DNA from: Chloroflexota bacterium
GTDB lineage: Bacteria; Chloroflexota; Anaerolineae; Thermoflexales; Thermoflexaceae
Length of the DNA: 15,496 nucleotides
Assembly: GCA_030550075.1 (NCBI GenBank)
Contig: JAUQQB010000018.1
Span: 1-15,496 of the forward strand
Reading direction: 5' to 3'
Below, one piece after another: positions 1-7,700 of this stretch; position 1 is the stretch's first letter, and each line of letters begins with the position of its first letter. The translations under genes and the position numbers were made by a program. Under the pieces are notes generated by a model. The model saw only the letters and a program-made list of their open reading frames with translations, made no database searches and had not been told where the DNA came from.

Positions 1-178
1 CCCCATGGGAAACGAACTGCGTAAGTCCTATTAAGAATATTTGGGGCCAGGTGGGCCGCCTTCGACAGCCCGCCCAGCCCCACAACCCCTTGAAACGATC
101 TGAAACTGGGAATCTATCCGCAAAGTGCCAGGATTTTTAGGTCCAGAAAGCTGCTAAAGGCCGCCGCCCAGCCCTTAG
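1..178. other. non-coding 3' flank of rpoC
   Basis: I see no convincing open reading frame, RNA gene or promoter here. The only item of note is a 16-base string at 45-60 (GGCCAGGTGGGCCGCC) that recurs with one mismatch at 4581-4596, on the other side of rpoC. The next gene on this side lies outside the window. Confidence 0.6.
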
Positions 179-227
179 ACAAAAAGAGGGGGTTGGGAGC
201 AAACAAGCAATGCATCCCCAACCCCCT
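179..227 (-). terminator. intrinsic terminator of rpoC
   Basis: Read on the minus strand, an 11-bp perfect stem (arms 217-227 and 187-197, AGGGGGTTGGG and its complement) closes a 19-nt loop. After one intervening base it is followed by CTTTTTG (179-186 on the plus strand is its complement). It lies 27 bases after the rpoC stop codon, which fits a Rho-independent terminator. Confidence 0.85.
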
Positions 228-253
228 GGGCACTTCTTCCATGCTTCTCACTC

Positions 254-3200
254 TTAGAGATCGATGGCGGTGGTGACCGCCTCCGCCAGAGTAGGGCCAG
301 TGCCGCCGCGGGACATCGCCTCCATACCTCGCTTCTCCGCGTAATACCGGAACCCGGTCCCTGCAGGGATCAAGCGGCCAATGATCACGTTCTCCTTCAG
401 GCCACGCAGCTCATCGATTTTGCCCTCCAGGGCTGTCCCAGCCAATACCCGGATGGTGTGCTGGAAGGAGGCGGCGGAGAGGAAGGAGTCCGTCGCCAGG
501 GCCGCCTTCGTGATGCCGAGCAGGACCTGCTGGGCGGTCGCCGGACGCTTGCCTTCTGTGACCAGCTTGGCGTTGATATCCTGCAGGATCAGACGATCGA
601 CTAGATCGCCGGGCAAAAAGTCCGTATCGCCCGGATTGACGATCTGAACCTTGCTCAGCATCTTGCGGATGATGAGCTCGAAGTGCTTGTCGTTAATGTT
701 CACACCCTGAGAGCGATAGACCTTCTGAAGCTCACTGAGCAGGTAAAGCTGTACCGCCTCGCGGCCCAGCAACCGCAGGATGCGATGTGGATTCCTGGGC
801 CCTTCGGTTAAGGCATCCCCAGCCTTCACCCGCTGGCCTTCTTCCACCAAGAGACGAGCGGTGGCTGGAACCTCGTATTCCCGCTCCTCGCGGAGTTCGT
901 AGACCACCTTCAGCGGCTCGCCTTTGCGGTAAACCACGCGCCCGCCGTGCTTAACCGTGATCTGTTGCTCCCCCCGGCTGGCCAGCACTTGGCCTTCGAG
1001 GACCTCCTGACCATCATCCACCTTGATAGACCAGTTGCCGGGGATCTCATAAACATCTTCCTTCCGCTCGCTCTTAACGATGCGGATCCGCCGCCCTCCT
1101 TCCTCCGTGCGATAGATGTGGACGATGCCATCAATGTCGGCCATCAGGCCTTCGCCCTTAGGGTGCCGGCGAGCTTCAAAGATTTCCTCCACCCGCGGCA
1201 GACCCTGCGTGATGTCCGCCACACCCGCCACACCACCCGTATGGAAGGTCCGCAGGGTGAGCTGAGTCCCGGGCTCGCCAATCGACTGGGCCGCGATAAT
1301 CCCCACCGCCGTGCCCACCTCTATGAGCCGGCCCGTCCCAAGATCGCGCCCATAGCAGAGGGCACAGACTCCGTGACGTAGCTGACAGGTCATCGGCGAG
1401 CGGACGTAGACCTCCTGGACGCCCGCCTTCTCGGTGCGTTCCGCCAGTGGTTCATCCAAGAGCGTTCCGGTATCAGCGATCAGAGCGCCGGTCCGGGGAT
1501 CGAAGACAGGCGCGGCCAGGACGCGGCCGAAAATCCGTTCTCGCAGCGTCTGCCCGCCCACATCGTCGCTGGCCCGGATCCAGATGCCGGAGCGGGTGCC
1601 GCAATCGTGGGCGTTGATGATCACATCCTGAGCCACGTCCACCAGGCGGCGGGTGAGATAACCGGCGTCGGCGGTGCGCAGGGCGGTGTCGGCCAGGCCC
1701 TTCCGGGCACCATGGGTCGAGATGAAGTATTCAATGGTGGTCAGCCCCTCCCGGAAATTCGAACGGATGGGGAGCTCGATGATCCGGCCGGTCGGGTCGG
1801 CCATCAGACCACGCATCCCAGCCAGTTGCGCCACTGGCTGGAAGCCGCCCTTGGTGGCACCCGAGATGGCCATGACCGCCACGTTGTTGTCCGGGTTCAT
1901 CGTTCGCTTGACCGCCTCAGCGATTTCATTGGTCGCCCGCTGCCATAGATCGATTACCCGGTTATAGCGCTCCTCCTCGGTCAGCAATCCTCGCCGATAC
2001 TGGCGCTCCACCTCGGCCACCAGGGTCTCGTATCGAGTCAGCACATCTCGTTTGACCGATGGGATCGGAAGGTCAGCTACGGCGATGGTGATACCGGAGC
2101 GGGTGGCGTAATGAAAGCCAATCTCCTTCAGCCGGTCCACCATCTCCACGGTGGCCTCCGGCCCCAGCCACTGGAAGCATTGGGCCACCAGATCCTTCAG
2201 CCGGCCTTTATCCATGGTTTCGTTCACAAAGCGCAACCCCTCGGGCAGGATCAGGTTGAAGAGCACCCGCCCGACGGTGGTCTCGATCAGACGCCGGCGC
2301 GGCTTGCCATCCGAATACCGCTGGCCGTTTTCGTCGTAGACGGTCTCTGTGTAAACCCGGATAGGGGTATGCAGGGCAACCTTACCAAGGTTGTAGGCCA
2401 GCTCGACCTCCTCCAGGCTGGCGAAGATCTTTGGTGTCTCCGCCTGGCCGTTCGGAAGGGCCATCGTCATGTAATAGCAACCCAGCACCATGTCCTTGGT
2501 GGGGCCCACCACCGGCTCGCCGTTCGCTGGCAGCAGCAGGTTCTTACTGGACAACATAAGGTTCCGGGCCTCCCAGACCGCCACATCCGAGAGGGGAACG
2601 TGAACAGCCATCTGATCCCCGTCGAAGTCGGCGTTGAAGGCGGCGCAAACCAGCGGATGGATCTGGATCGCCTTGCCTTCCACCAGCACCGGTTCGAACG
2701 CCTGGATGCCCAGGCGGTGGAGGGTGGGGGCCCGGTTGAGCAACACCGGCCGCTCCTTGATAACCTCCTCCAGCACCTCCCAGACCTCCGGCCGCTGGCG
2801 TTCGATCAGCCGTCGGGCGCCCTTAATATTGGCGGCGTAGTTGTACTGGATTAGCTTAGCGATCACGAACGGTTTGTAAAGCTCCAAGGCCATCGTCTTG
2901 GGGAGGCCACACTGATGGAGCTTCAGCTGTGGCCCCACCACGATCACGGAGCGCCCGGAGTAATCCACTCGCTTGCCCAGCAGGTTTCGGCGGAAGCGCC
3001 CCTTCTTCCCTCGTAGCATATCGCTGAGGGATTTCAGCTCGCGTCGTCCGCGGCGGGACATGGCCTTGCCCCGTTGCGAGTTGTCGATGAGGGCATCCAC
3101 GGCTTCCTGGAGCATGCGCTTCTCGTTGCGGATGATCACATCAGGCGCGCCCAGCTCCAGCAGGCGCTTCAGACGATTGTTCCGATTGATCACCCGTCGG

Positions 3201-4507
3201 TAAAGGTCGTTCAGGTCCGAAGTGGCAAAGCGGCCACCGTCCAGCTGGACCATTGGCCGAAGGTCAGGCGGGAGAACGGGCAAGACCCGCAGCATCATCC
3301 ACTCGGGGCGGTTGCCGCTTCGCAGAAAGGCGCGGACAATCTGAAGGCGCTTGATGGCCTTCTTGCGGCGTTGCTTGGACTTGGCTTGGCGGATCTCCTG
3401 CCACAGCTCCTTAGCCATCTGCTCGAGATCCAGGCGCTGGAGGATCTCCACGAAAGCCTCCGCGCCCATCTCCGCCCGGAAGACCTGCCCCCACTTGCTC
3501 TTCAGCTCCCGATATTTGCTCTCGCCCAGGAACTGGAGGGGAGCTAGGCTCACCAGTTCATCGCGCTCCGCCTGGATCCGCTGGCGCAGCGCCTCGACCT
3601 CGCGGGCGGCCTGATCCTTCAGGGCGGCGATTTTCTCCTCCGCCGCCTCCTGGAGGGCCTTCAAGGTCTCCTCGGTCTTGGCGAGGGCACGGGAGCGCTC
3701 GGCCGCCTCTTTTTCCTTAATTCGGTTCAACTGCTCATCCACGATCCGCTTCAGAGCAGCCAGATGCTCCCGGGCCACCGTCTCCCCAGCGTCTGCGATC
3801 ACCTCCCCAGTCGGCTCAAAGATAATCGGGACGCGGATCGCCTTGCCCAGCCGCTCCTCCAGGCGGGCCTGGGTTCGCTGGGCCTCCCGCATCAGGGCTT
3901 CCACCTCCGTGTCCCACTTCTCCTCGATCCGCACCTCCCGCTCCGCCAGCTTCTGACGTTCTCGATCCTCCAGCTTCTGGACCCTTGACAGGAGCGTCTC
4001 GATTTCTTTCTGGTATTTCGCTTCGATGGCCCGGCGTTCGCGCTCGAATTCCTCCTCCAGGCGCTTCAGGGCTCGCTGTCGTGCTTCCTCCTCAATGGAG
4101 GTGATCACATACTGGGCAAAATAGAGGACCCGATCCAGGTTACGGCGGGAGATATCCAGCAGCAAACCCAGGTAAGAGGGAACTCGCCGGGTATACCAGA
4201 TATGGGCCACCGGGGCAGCCAGCGTAATATGTCCCATCCGCTCCCGGCGCACCGTGGTGCGGGTTACCTCAACACCACATTTCTCGCAGACAATGCCTTT
4301 ATAGCGAGGACCCTTATACTTCCCGCAGTAGCATTGATAATCCCGGGTAGGACCGAAGATGACCTCACAGAACAGGCCATCCTTCTCCGGCCGCAGCCGG
4401 CGGTAGTTAATGGTCTCCGGCTTGGTGACCTCGCCGTAGGACCACGACAGGATTTGCTCCGGCGATGCCAGCGAGATCCGCAGGGCGCGAAACTCCTTGG
4501 CCTCCAC
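254..4507 (-). CDS. rpoC: DNA-directed RNA polymerase subunit beta'
   Basis: Catalytic beta' subunit of RNA polymerase, 1417 residues. The N-terminal zinc ribbon has C59, C61, C74 and C77. The Mg-binding catalytic loop NADFDGD is at residues 625-631, and the second zinc site is C969, C1041, C1048 and C1051. The rudder/bridge-helix region and a trigger loop without the large enterobacterial insertion are recognisable. Residues about 138-320 are an Arg/Glu-rich coiled-coil insertion between the N-terminal zinc/clamp region and the VLPVLPPDLRP segment; E. coli has only a short linker there. The start is GTG at 4507, preceded by AAGGAGG (4513-4519 on the complement) with 5-base spacing; no upstream in-frame start is needed. 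The usual upstream partner rpoB is absent. The upstream gene is divergent, so rpoC appears to have its own promoter about 480 bases away. Confidence 0.98.
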   Translation of the reverse strand: MEAKEFRALRISLASPEQILSWSYGEVTKPETINYRRLRPEKDGLFCEVIFGPTRDYQCYCGKYKGPRYKGIVCEKCGVEVTRTTVRRERMGHITLAAPVAHIWYTRRVPSYLGLLLDISRRNLDRVLYFAQYVITSIEEEARQRALKRLEEEFERERRAIEAKYQKEIETLLSRVQKLEDRERQKLAEREVRIEEKWDTEVEALMREAQRTQARLEERLGKAIRVPIIFEPTGEVIADAGETVAREHLAALKRIVDEQLNRIKEKEAAERSRALAKTEETLKALQEAAEEKIAALKDQAAREVEALRQRIQAERDELVSLAPLQFLGESKYRELKSKWGQVFRAEMGAEAFVEILQRLDLEQMAKELWQEIRQAKSKQRRKKAIKRLQIVRAFLRSGNRPEWMMLRVLPVLPPDLRPMVQLDGGRFATSDLNDLYRRVINRNNRLKRLLELGAPDVIIRNEKRMLQEAVDALIDNSQRGKAMSRRGRRELKSLSDMLRGKKGRFRRNLLGKRVDYSGRSVIVVGPQLKLHQCGLPKTMALELYKPFVIAKLIQYNYAANIKGARRLIERQRPEVWEVLEEVIKERPVLLNRAPTLHRLGIQAFEPVLVEGKAIQIHPLVCAAFNADFDGDQMAVHVPLSDVAVWEARNLMLSSKNLLLPANGEPVVGPTKDMVLGCYYMTMALPNGQAETPKIFASLEEVELAYNLGKVALHTPIRVYTETVYDENGQRYSDGKPRRRLIETTVGRVLFNLILPEGLRFVNETMDKGRLKDLVAQCFQWLGPEATVEMVDRLKEIGFHYATRSGITIAVADLPIPSVKRDVLTRYETLVAEVERQYRRGLLTEEERYNRVIDLWQRATNEIAEAVKRTMNPDNNVAVMAISGATKGGFQPVAQLAGMRGLMADPTGRIIELPIRSNFREGLTTIEYFISTHGARKGLADTALRTADAGYLTRRLVDVAQDVIINAHDCGTRSGIWIRASDDVGGQTLRERIFGRVLAAPVFDPRTGALIADTGTLLDEPLAERTEKAGVQEVYVRSPMTCQLRHGVCALCYGRDLGTGRLIEVGTAVGIIAAQSIGEPGTQLTLRTFHTGGVAGVADITQGLPRVEEIFEARRHPKGEGLMADIDGIVHIYRTEEGGRRIRIVKSERKEDVYEIPGNWSIKVDDGQEVLEGQVLASRGEQQITVKHGGRVVYRKGEPLKVVYELREEREYEVPATARLLVEEGQRVKAGDALTEGPRNPHRILRLLGREAVQLYLLSELQKVYRSQGVNINDKHFELIIRKMLSKVQIVNPGDTDFLPGDLVDRLILQDINAKLVTEGKRPATAQQVLLGITKAALATDSFLSAASFQHTIRVLAGTALEGKIDELRGLKENVIIGRLIPAGTGFRYYAEKRGMEAMSRGGTGPTLAEAVTTAIDL

Positions 4508-4790
4508 AGGCGCCTCCTTAAGAACGAATCATATCCTCATGTAGAAATTACGTGGTTAATCTTGTCCTCTGGAGGTTTAAGGCCAGGTGGCCCGCCCCTA
4601 CCTACAAAACTTTCCCAGCAAAGGGGGAGAGCCCTGACCCTTAAGGGCCTGAACCTTCCACCCATATCCCTAAAATTCAAGTTAACAAAGTACGACTACC
4701 GATCCCCCGGATACAGACAAAATCTTCCCACCTCTCGCTGACTGTGAAGACCGAGGGACCGAGATGGGGATGATCCTTCCGGATTGCGCA

Positions 4791-4824
4791 CTGCATTCCT
4801 ATAGCGGAATGCAGGCTTTCCTGC
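4791..4824 (-). repeat. overlapping inverted repeats in rpoC leader
   Basis: Arms 4791-4799 and 4806-4814 (CTGCATTCC / GGAATGCAG) form a perfect 9-bp hairpin with a 6-nt loop. Arms 4811-4815 and 4820-4824 (GCAGG / CCTGC) form a second hairpin with a 4-nt loop. They share bases 4811-4814, so only one can form fully at a time. They lie inside the predicted 5' leader of rpoC. A regulatory role is inference. Confidence 0.5.
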
Positions 4825-4884
4825 ACGGACTGGATCTAAAAGAGGTAATCCTCAATGGTCCTTTTGACCCTCTGAACTCTGCTG

Positions 4885-4930
4885 ATAAAAAACAACAAGA
4901 GACCCTTCCCTGGCCTTCCTAAGCCAGGGA
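4885..4930 (-). terminator. attenuator-like hairpin in rpoC leader
   Basis: On the minus strand TCCCTGGC (4930-4923) pairs with GCCAGGGA (4914-4907). The stem can extend by a U-G and a U-A pair to a 4-nt loop. A U-rich tract (4898-4885, including six consecutive U) begins about 8 bases after the stem. The gap makes it weaker than a textbook terminator. It sits about 50 nt after the predicted start of the rpoC transcript, where an attenuator would act. Confidence 0.45.
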
Positions 4931-4988
4931 TTGGATCCCCCAAGTGGATTTCGGCGCAAGAATCGGGTCTTCATGAGGGCTACCCCCA

Positions 4989-5017
4989 ACTATAGATGAG
5001 AGAAAAAGTTTTGTCAA
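4989..5017 (-). promoter_or_regulatory. sigma70-type promoter for rpoC
   Basis: On the minus strand TTGACA (5017-5012) is separated by exactly 17 bases from TATAGT (4994-4989), a near-consensus housekeeping promoter. Transcription would start near 4982 and run toward rpoC, giving a leader of about 475 nt. No other minus-strand gene lies between it and rpoC. Confidence 0.75.
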
Positions 5018-5050
5018 ATTTACGTTGCTCCGCTGCGAGCCTGGAGTTTG

Positions 5051-5098
5051 GGGTAGCGGGGCGAGCGTCTCTTTCGCCCACCGCCACCCTAACTTTTT
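5051..5098 (+). terminator. plus-strand terminator-like hairpin
   Basis: Left arm 5051-5064 pairs with 5074-5089 as two helices: 9 positions with one A-C mismatch, then 5 bp, with a 2-base bulge at 5079-5080 and a 9-nt loop. The stem is followed by TAACTTTTT (5090-5098). No plus-strand gene ends nearby, so it may end a small RNA or block antisense reading upstream of the gene at 5332. Confidence 0.45.
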
Positions 5099-5255
5099 CC
5101 ACCCTCCTCTCCACAATCTAAAGGAAGCCGGGTGGGGCATTGAAGAGACCCAGATCCTCCTCCCCGTGGCCCAGAAGGGCGGCGGGAAGGATGACATGGG
5201 GTACCTCATTCGGGGGTGCCGATTTGGCGTCCTCACTCACCCTAAAAATCCTGGT

Positions 5256-5282
5256 TTGTCTAAAGGCTAGTTAAGCTATAAT
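5256..5282 (+). promoter_or_regulatory. promoter for the 5332 membrane-protein gene
   Basis: A perfect TATAAT (5277-5282) is preceded at 15 bases by TTGTCT (5256-5261), a weak -35. The -10 box overlaps an ATG at 5281, so that ATG cannot be the translation start of a transcript made here. This is one reason for placing the start of the downstream gene later. Confidence 0.55.
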
Positions 5283-5331
5283 GAGAGAAGCAATGGTCTT
5301 TCACTTGCAACTCGGAGAACAGGTGCTTCCT

Positions 5332-5721
5332 ATGCGTCGCTGGCCTCCTATCGGCTGGATCCTCCTGGGTTTGGCAGCCCTGGCCTTAGTAGTGGCTTTC
5401 CTGGTCTTTCTCTATATGCACCCGGCCACCGCTGCGGTCCTGCGGGATATTCTGATCATCGCCCTCGCCCTCCAGTTGATCCTGCTAGCTGCTGTGATGA
5501 TCTTTCTGGTTTACCGTCTGATCCACCTTGTGGACTGGTTACAACAGGAGATCCAGCCCATTCTCCAGCGCGCCCGAGAGACCGTGGATACGGCGCATGG
5601 GACCAGTGTGTTTCTAAGTCGACGTCTGGCCCGTCCAACCATTGAAGCAGCCAGCGTGGCCGCGGGGGTCGCTCAGGCGCTGCGAACACTGATCCGTCTA
5701 TTGCGTGGCCGATTGATGTGA
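5332..5721 (+). CDS. small two-helix membrane protein, unknown function
   Basis: About 129 residues. Two hydrophobic helices (roughly residues 6-27 and 38-62) are followed by an amphipathic stretch with LQQEIQPILQRARETV, suggesting a short membrane anchor with a cytoplasmic helical tail. I do not recognise a named family; the layout resembles small DUF948-like or YtxH-partner membrane proteins. The frame is open from ATG 5281, but that ATG overlaps the -10 box. ATG 5293 would be nearly leaderless, and ATG 5332 lies just before the first hydrophobic segment with only a modest AGG upstream. The start is therefore uncertain. A YtxH-like gene follows after 225 bases in the same orientation. Confidence 0.7.
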   Translation: MRRWPPIGWILLGLAALALVVAFLVFLYMHPATAAVLRDILIIALALQLILLAAVMIFLVYRLIHLVDWLQQEIQPILQRARETVDTAHGTSVFLSRRLARPTIEAASVAAGVAQALRTLIRLLRGRLM

Positions 5722-5946
5722 AACATTGAGTTGGATCCTGCTGCACCGGAAAATATTTTTTTCTTCACCCTTCTGAGGTCCTTCAGGCCTTAGAAAGAGA
5801 GGCGCAGCCCTTGAGGGGAACCTGGATGTCTTCTGAATCATTCATGGCCTCAGGGCAAAGCTCAAGGAGTGGTCCTATTGTCTGCACGAGGAAAATAGGA
5901 GCTGTTCAGACGTCCTTCCCAATCTTTCCATGAACGGAGGTGAACC

Positions 5947-6327
5947 ATGGCGGAGCGAGGGAGCAGCGGAGAGTTCGGGGCCTTTCTGGCTGGGTTCCTA
6001 ACTGGAGCGCTGGTGGGCGCGGTGGTGGCTTTGCTGTTTGCGCCTCGCTCGGGCGAGGAGACCCGACGACTGTTGCAGGAACGGGGAATTGAGCTGAAAA
6101 CCCATGCAGAGGAGCTCACGACTCAGGCCCGCTCTCAAGCGGAGGCCGCGCTGATAGAGGCCCGCCGACGGGCCGAGGAAGCGGCAGCGGAAGCTCGTCG
6201 CCGCGCGGAGGAGCTTCGGAAATGGCTGGAGGAAAGCCGGGCCCAGTTTGAGCAAATGATGGCCCAACGTCGAGGTGCTACGCCCCCAGCAGCTGGCGAG
6301 TCGTCCACAGAGGGAACTGCGGCCTGA
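5947..6327 (+). CDS. YtxH domain-containing protein
   Basis: 126 residues. An N-terminal Gly/Ala-rich transmembrane helix (about residues 10-32) ends in the family signature LLFAPRSGEETR. It is followed by a long Arg/Glu/Ala-rich helix (about 45-110) with heptad-like spacing, predicted as a coiled coil, and a short disordered tail. YtxH-like proteins are small membrane-anchored proteins often associated with stress; their biochemical role is not settled. The start is supported by GGAGGTG just before ATG 5947. The stop codon overlaps the ribosome-binding site of the next gene, so the two are probably co-translated. Confidence 0.85.
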   Translation: MAERGSSGEFGAFLAGFLTGALVGAVVALLFAPRSGEETRRLLQERGIELKTHAEELTTQARSQAEAALIEARRRAEEAAAEARRRAEELRKWLEESRAQFEQMMAQRRGATPPAAGESSTEGTAA

Positions 6328-6339
6328 AGGAGCGCACCT

Positions 6340-6582
6340 TTGATTTCGCCGGAGGACTGGGTGCTGGTCTATGAGGCGGGGAATGTGATCGAGGGCCAGA
6401 TGGTGCAAGCCCGACTGGAACAGGAAGGGATCCCCGCCAGGCTTCGTTACGAAGCGATCCATACGCTGATCGCGTCGACCTTCCACCGGGTGGAGGTCCT
6501 GGTCCCGGCGGAGTGGGCAGAACGAGCCCAAGAGATTCTGTCGACCGGGGCTCTTCCCTCCGAATCCGATCTGCCGGATTAA
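6340..6582 (+). CDS. DUF2007-like putative signal-transducing protein
   Basis: 80 residues starting at TTG 6340, with AAGGAG (6327-6332) 7 bases upstream that overlaps the TGA of the YtxH-like gene. The sequence WVLVYEAGNVIEGQMVQARL, followed by an EGIPARL turn and a VEVLVPAEWAERAQEIL C-terminal strand-helix, fits the small ferredoxin-like fold of DUF2007 proteins. These are of unknown function despite the 'signal transducing' name. Tight coupling to the YtxH-like gene suggests a shared envelope-related role, which is inference. Confidence 0.8.
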   Translation: MISPEDWVLVYEAGNVIEGQMVQARLEQEGIPARLRYEAIHTLIASTFHRVEVLVPAEWAERAQEILSTGALPSESDLPD

Positions 6583-6677
6583 CCCAGAGCAACCTGTCGC
6601 CTGGGCGTGGAGGGCCTTCAAGGGATAGGCGAGGCCGCCGAAGGCAGCCTGCTTGATCCTCCTAAAATGTCTGTTCC

Positions 6678-6712
6678 CTCTTCCTCACGCCGCTTTGTAG
6701 CGTGAGGAAGAG
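6678..6712 (+). repeat. 13-bp perfect hairpin after DUF2007 gene
   Basis: CTCTTCCTCACGC (6678-6690) pairs perfectly with 6700-6712 around a 9-nt loop CGCTTTGTA. No proper U-run follows (GCTTCCTTATGTTT). It lies between the end of the small membrane-gene operon and the infC promoter, and may act as a terminator or processing site. It resembles the hairpin at 8364-8410 in arm and loop sequence. Confidence 0.65.
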
Positions 6713-6790
6713 GCTTCCTTATGTTTCAAAATCAAAACTAAGTCATGAAGGAGGGGGTCAGGCGCCGCATCCTCTGGGACCTGTATCGGT

Positions 6791-6819
6791 TTGACGTTCA
6801 GACGGCCTCATGCTATGAT
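6791..6819 (+). promoter_or_regulatory. promoter of the infC-rpmI-rplT operon
   Basis: TTGACG (6791-6796), a 17-base spacer and TATGAT (6814-6819), preceded by TGC as an extended -10 element. Transcription would start near 6826, about 30 nt before the AUU start of infC, so the leader is too short for a large r-protein binding structure. Confidence 0.8.
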
Positions 6820-6854
6820 CTTCTCCGGCATCCTGTTCCCGGAAGGAGGATCAT

Positions 6855-7457
6855 ATTTCCGCGCGAAAACATCGTGTGAATGAGGCGATCCGGGCACGCC
6901 AGGTCCGACTGATTGGCCCGGACGGTAAGCAGATCGGCGTGGTTTCTCTGATGGAGGCTCTTGCCGCTGCGCGCCAGTATGGCTTGGATCTGGTGGAGGT
7001 TGCACCTCAAGCCGACCCGCCGGTCTGCCGCATCATGGATTACGGCAAGTTCCTTTACGAGCAGGCGAAGAAGGAACGGGAGGCCCGTAAGGCGCTCAAA
7101 CAAATCGTGGTGAAAGAGATCCGCCTGCGGCCGACCACGGATCCTCACCATGTGGGATTCAAGGTGCGGGACGCCCGGCGCTTTCTCAATGACGGCAACA
7201 AGGTCAAGGTCCAGGTTCGAATGCGCGGGCGCGAAATGATGCACCTGCAACTGGCTACGGAGATGCTCCAGCGTTTCGCGGAGCAGGTAGCCGATGTAGG
7301 GCTGGTGGAGACACCGCCCAGCATGGAAGGCCAAAGCATGGTGATGGTGCTGGCCCCCTTACGCCGGAAGGGGGGGCAGCCGGCAGAGCGGAAGGCAGAA
7401 TCCAGCTCGGAGGTGATGGAAGGTGCCCAAGATTCGGACCCACAAAGCGACCGTTAA
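6855..7457 (+). CDS. infC: translation initiation factor IF-3 (AUU start)
   Basis: IF-3 binds the 30S subunit, checks the start codon and prevents premature 50S joining. About 200 residues: an N-terminal domain beginning RVNEAIRARQVRLIGPDG, a basic linker helix (YEQAKKEREARKALKQ) and a C-terminal domain (EIRLRPTTDPHHVGFKV onward). GTG 6876 is possible, but it would cut into the conserved RVNE and lies 26 bases from the only ribosome-binding site. AGGAGG (6844-6849) is 5 bases before ATT 6855, and an in-frame stop at 6816 excludes earlier starts. I therefore place the start at ATT 6855, giving an N-terminus of (M)SARKHRVNE. An AUU start is the known basis of IF-3 self-repression in E. coli. 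The last 35 bases overlap rpmI. Confidence 0.93.
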   Translation: MSARKHRVNEAIRARQVRLIGPDGKQIGVVSLMEALAAARQYGLDLVEVAPQADPPVCRIMDYGKFLYEQAKKEREARKALKQIVVKEIRLRPTTDPHHVGFKVRDARRFLNDGNKVKVQVRMRGREMMHLQLATEMLQRFAEQVADVGLVETPPSMEGQSMVMVLAPLRRKGGQPAERKAESSSEVMEGAQDSDPQSDR

Positions 7458-7635
7458 GCGGCTTCGCTATACCGGAAGTGGGAAGCTGGTGCGCGCGAAG
7501 ATCGGCCGTAGTCACCTGCGGCGCAAACGCGCTAAACGCACCAAGCGGCTTTATGATGAGATGCTCACAGTGACTGAGCCCTCCGTTTATAAGCAGGTGA
7601 AACGACTGGCTCCTTACCTGGATAAGCAGGATTAA
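7423..7635 (+). CDS. rpmI: 50S ribosomal protein L35
   Basis: 70 residues, near the usual 64-66. The N-terminus PKIRTHKATVKRLRYTGSGK and the basic core RSHLRRKRAKRTKR are diagnostic for bL35, a late-assembly protein of the large subunit. It starts at GTG 7423 with GGAGG 7409-7413 upstream, inside the 3' end of infC (35-base overlap), so translation is likely coupled to infC. The order infC-rpmI-rplT is the common bacterial arrangement. Confidence 0.96.
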   Translation: MPKIRTHKATVKRLRYTGSGKLVRAKIGRSHLRRKRAKRTKRLYDEMLTVTEPSVYKQVKRLAPYLDKQD

Positions 7636-7667
7636 CCCAACGGGTTATCTCTACGGAGGTTATGGGG

Positions 7668-7700
7668 GGCTGGGGCGCCGCCAGCGGCGGCGCCCCAGCC
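7668..7700 (+). terminator. very stable hairpin between rpmI and rplT
   Basis: A perfect 15-bp GC-rich stem (7668-7682 with 7686-7700) closes a 3-nt loop AGC. The following bases (TTCTATCTTCC) are only mildly U-rich, so full termination is doubtful. It could be a partial attenuator, an RNase III site or a structure that tunes rplT expression. A second small inverted repeat, TAACCC-AAC-GGGTTA (7633-7647), covers the rpmI stop codon. Confidence 0.55.

Noticed and set aside
2111..2854. Long plus-strand open frames across rpoC
   Set aside because: They are antisense to strongly conserved rpoC codons, have no ribosome-binding sites and read as His/Arg/Pro-rich noise; typical of GC-rich shadow frames.
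4919..5236. 105-codon minus-strand frame upstream of rpoC
   Set aside because: It spans the predicted promoter and hairpins, has no recognisable protein features and no good start signal.
6876..7457. infC start at GTG 6876
   Set aside because: It is 26 bases from the only ribosome-binding site and would begin inside the conserved RVNE motif.
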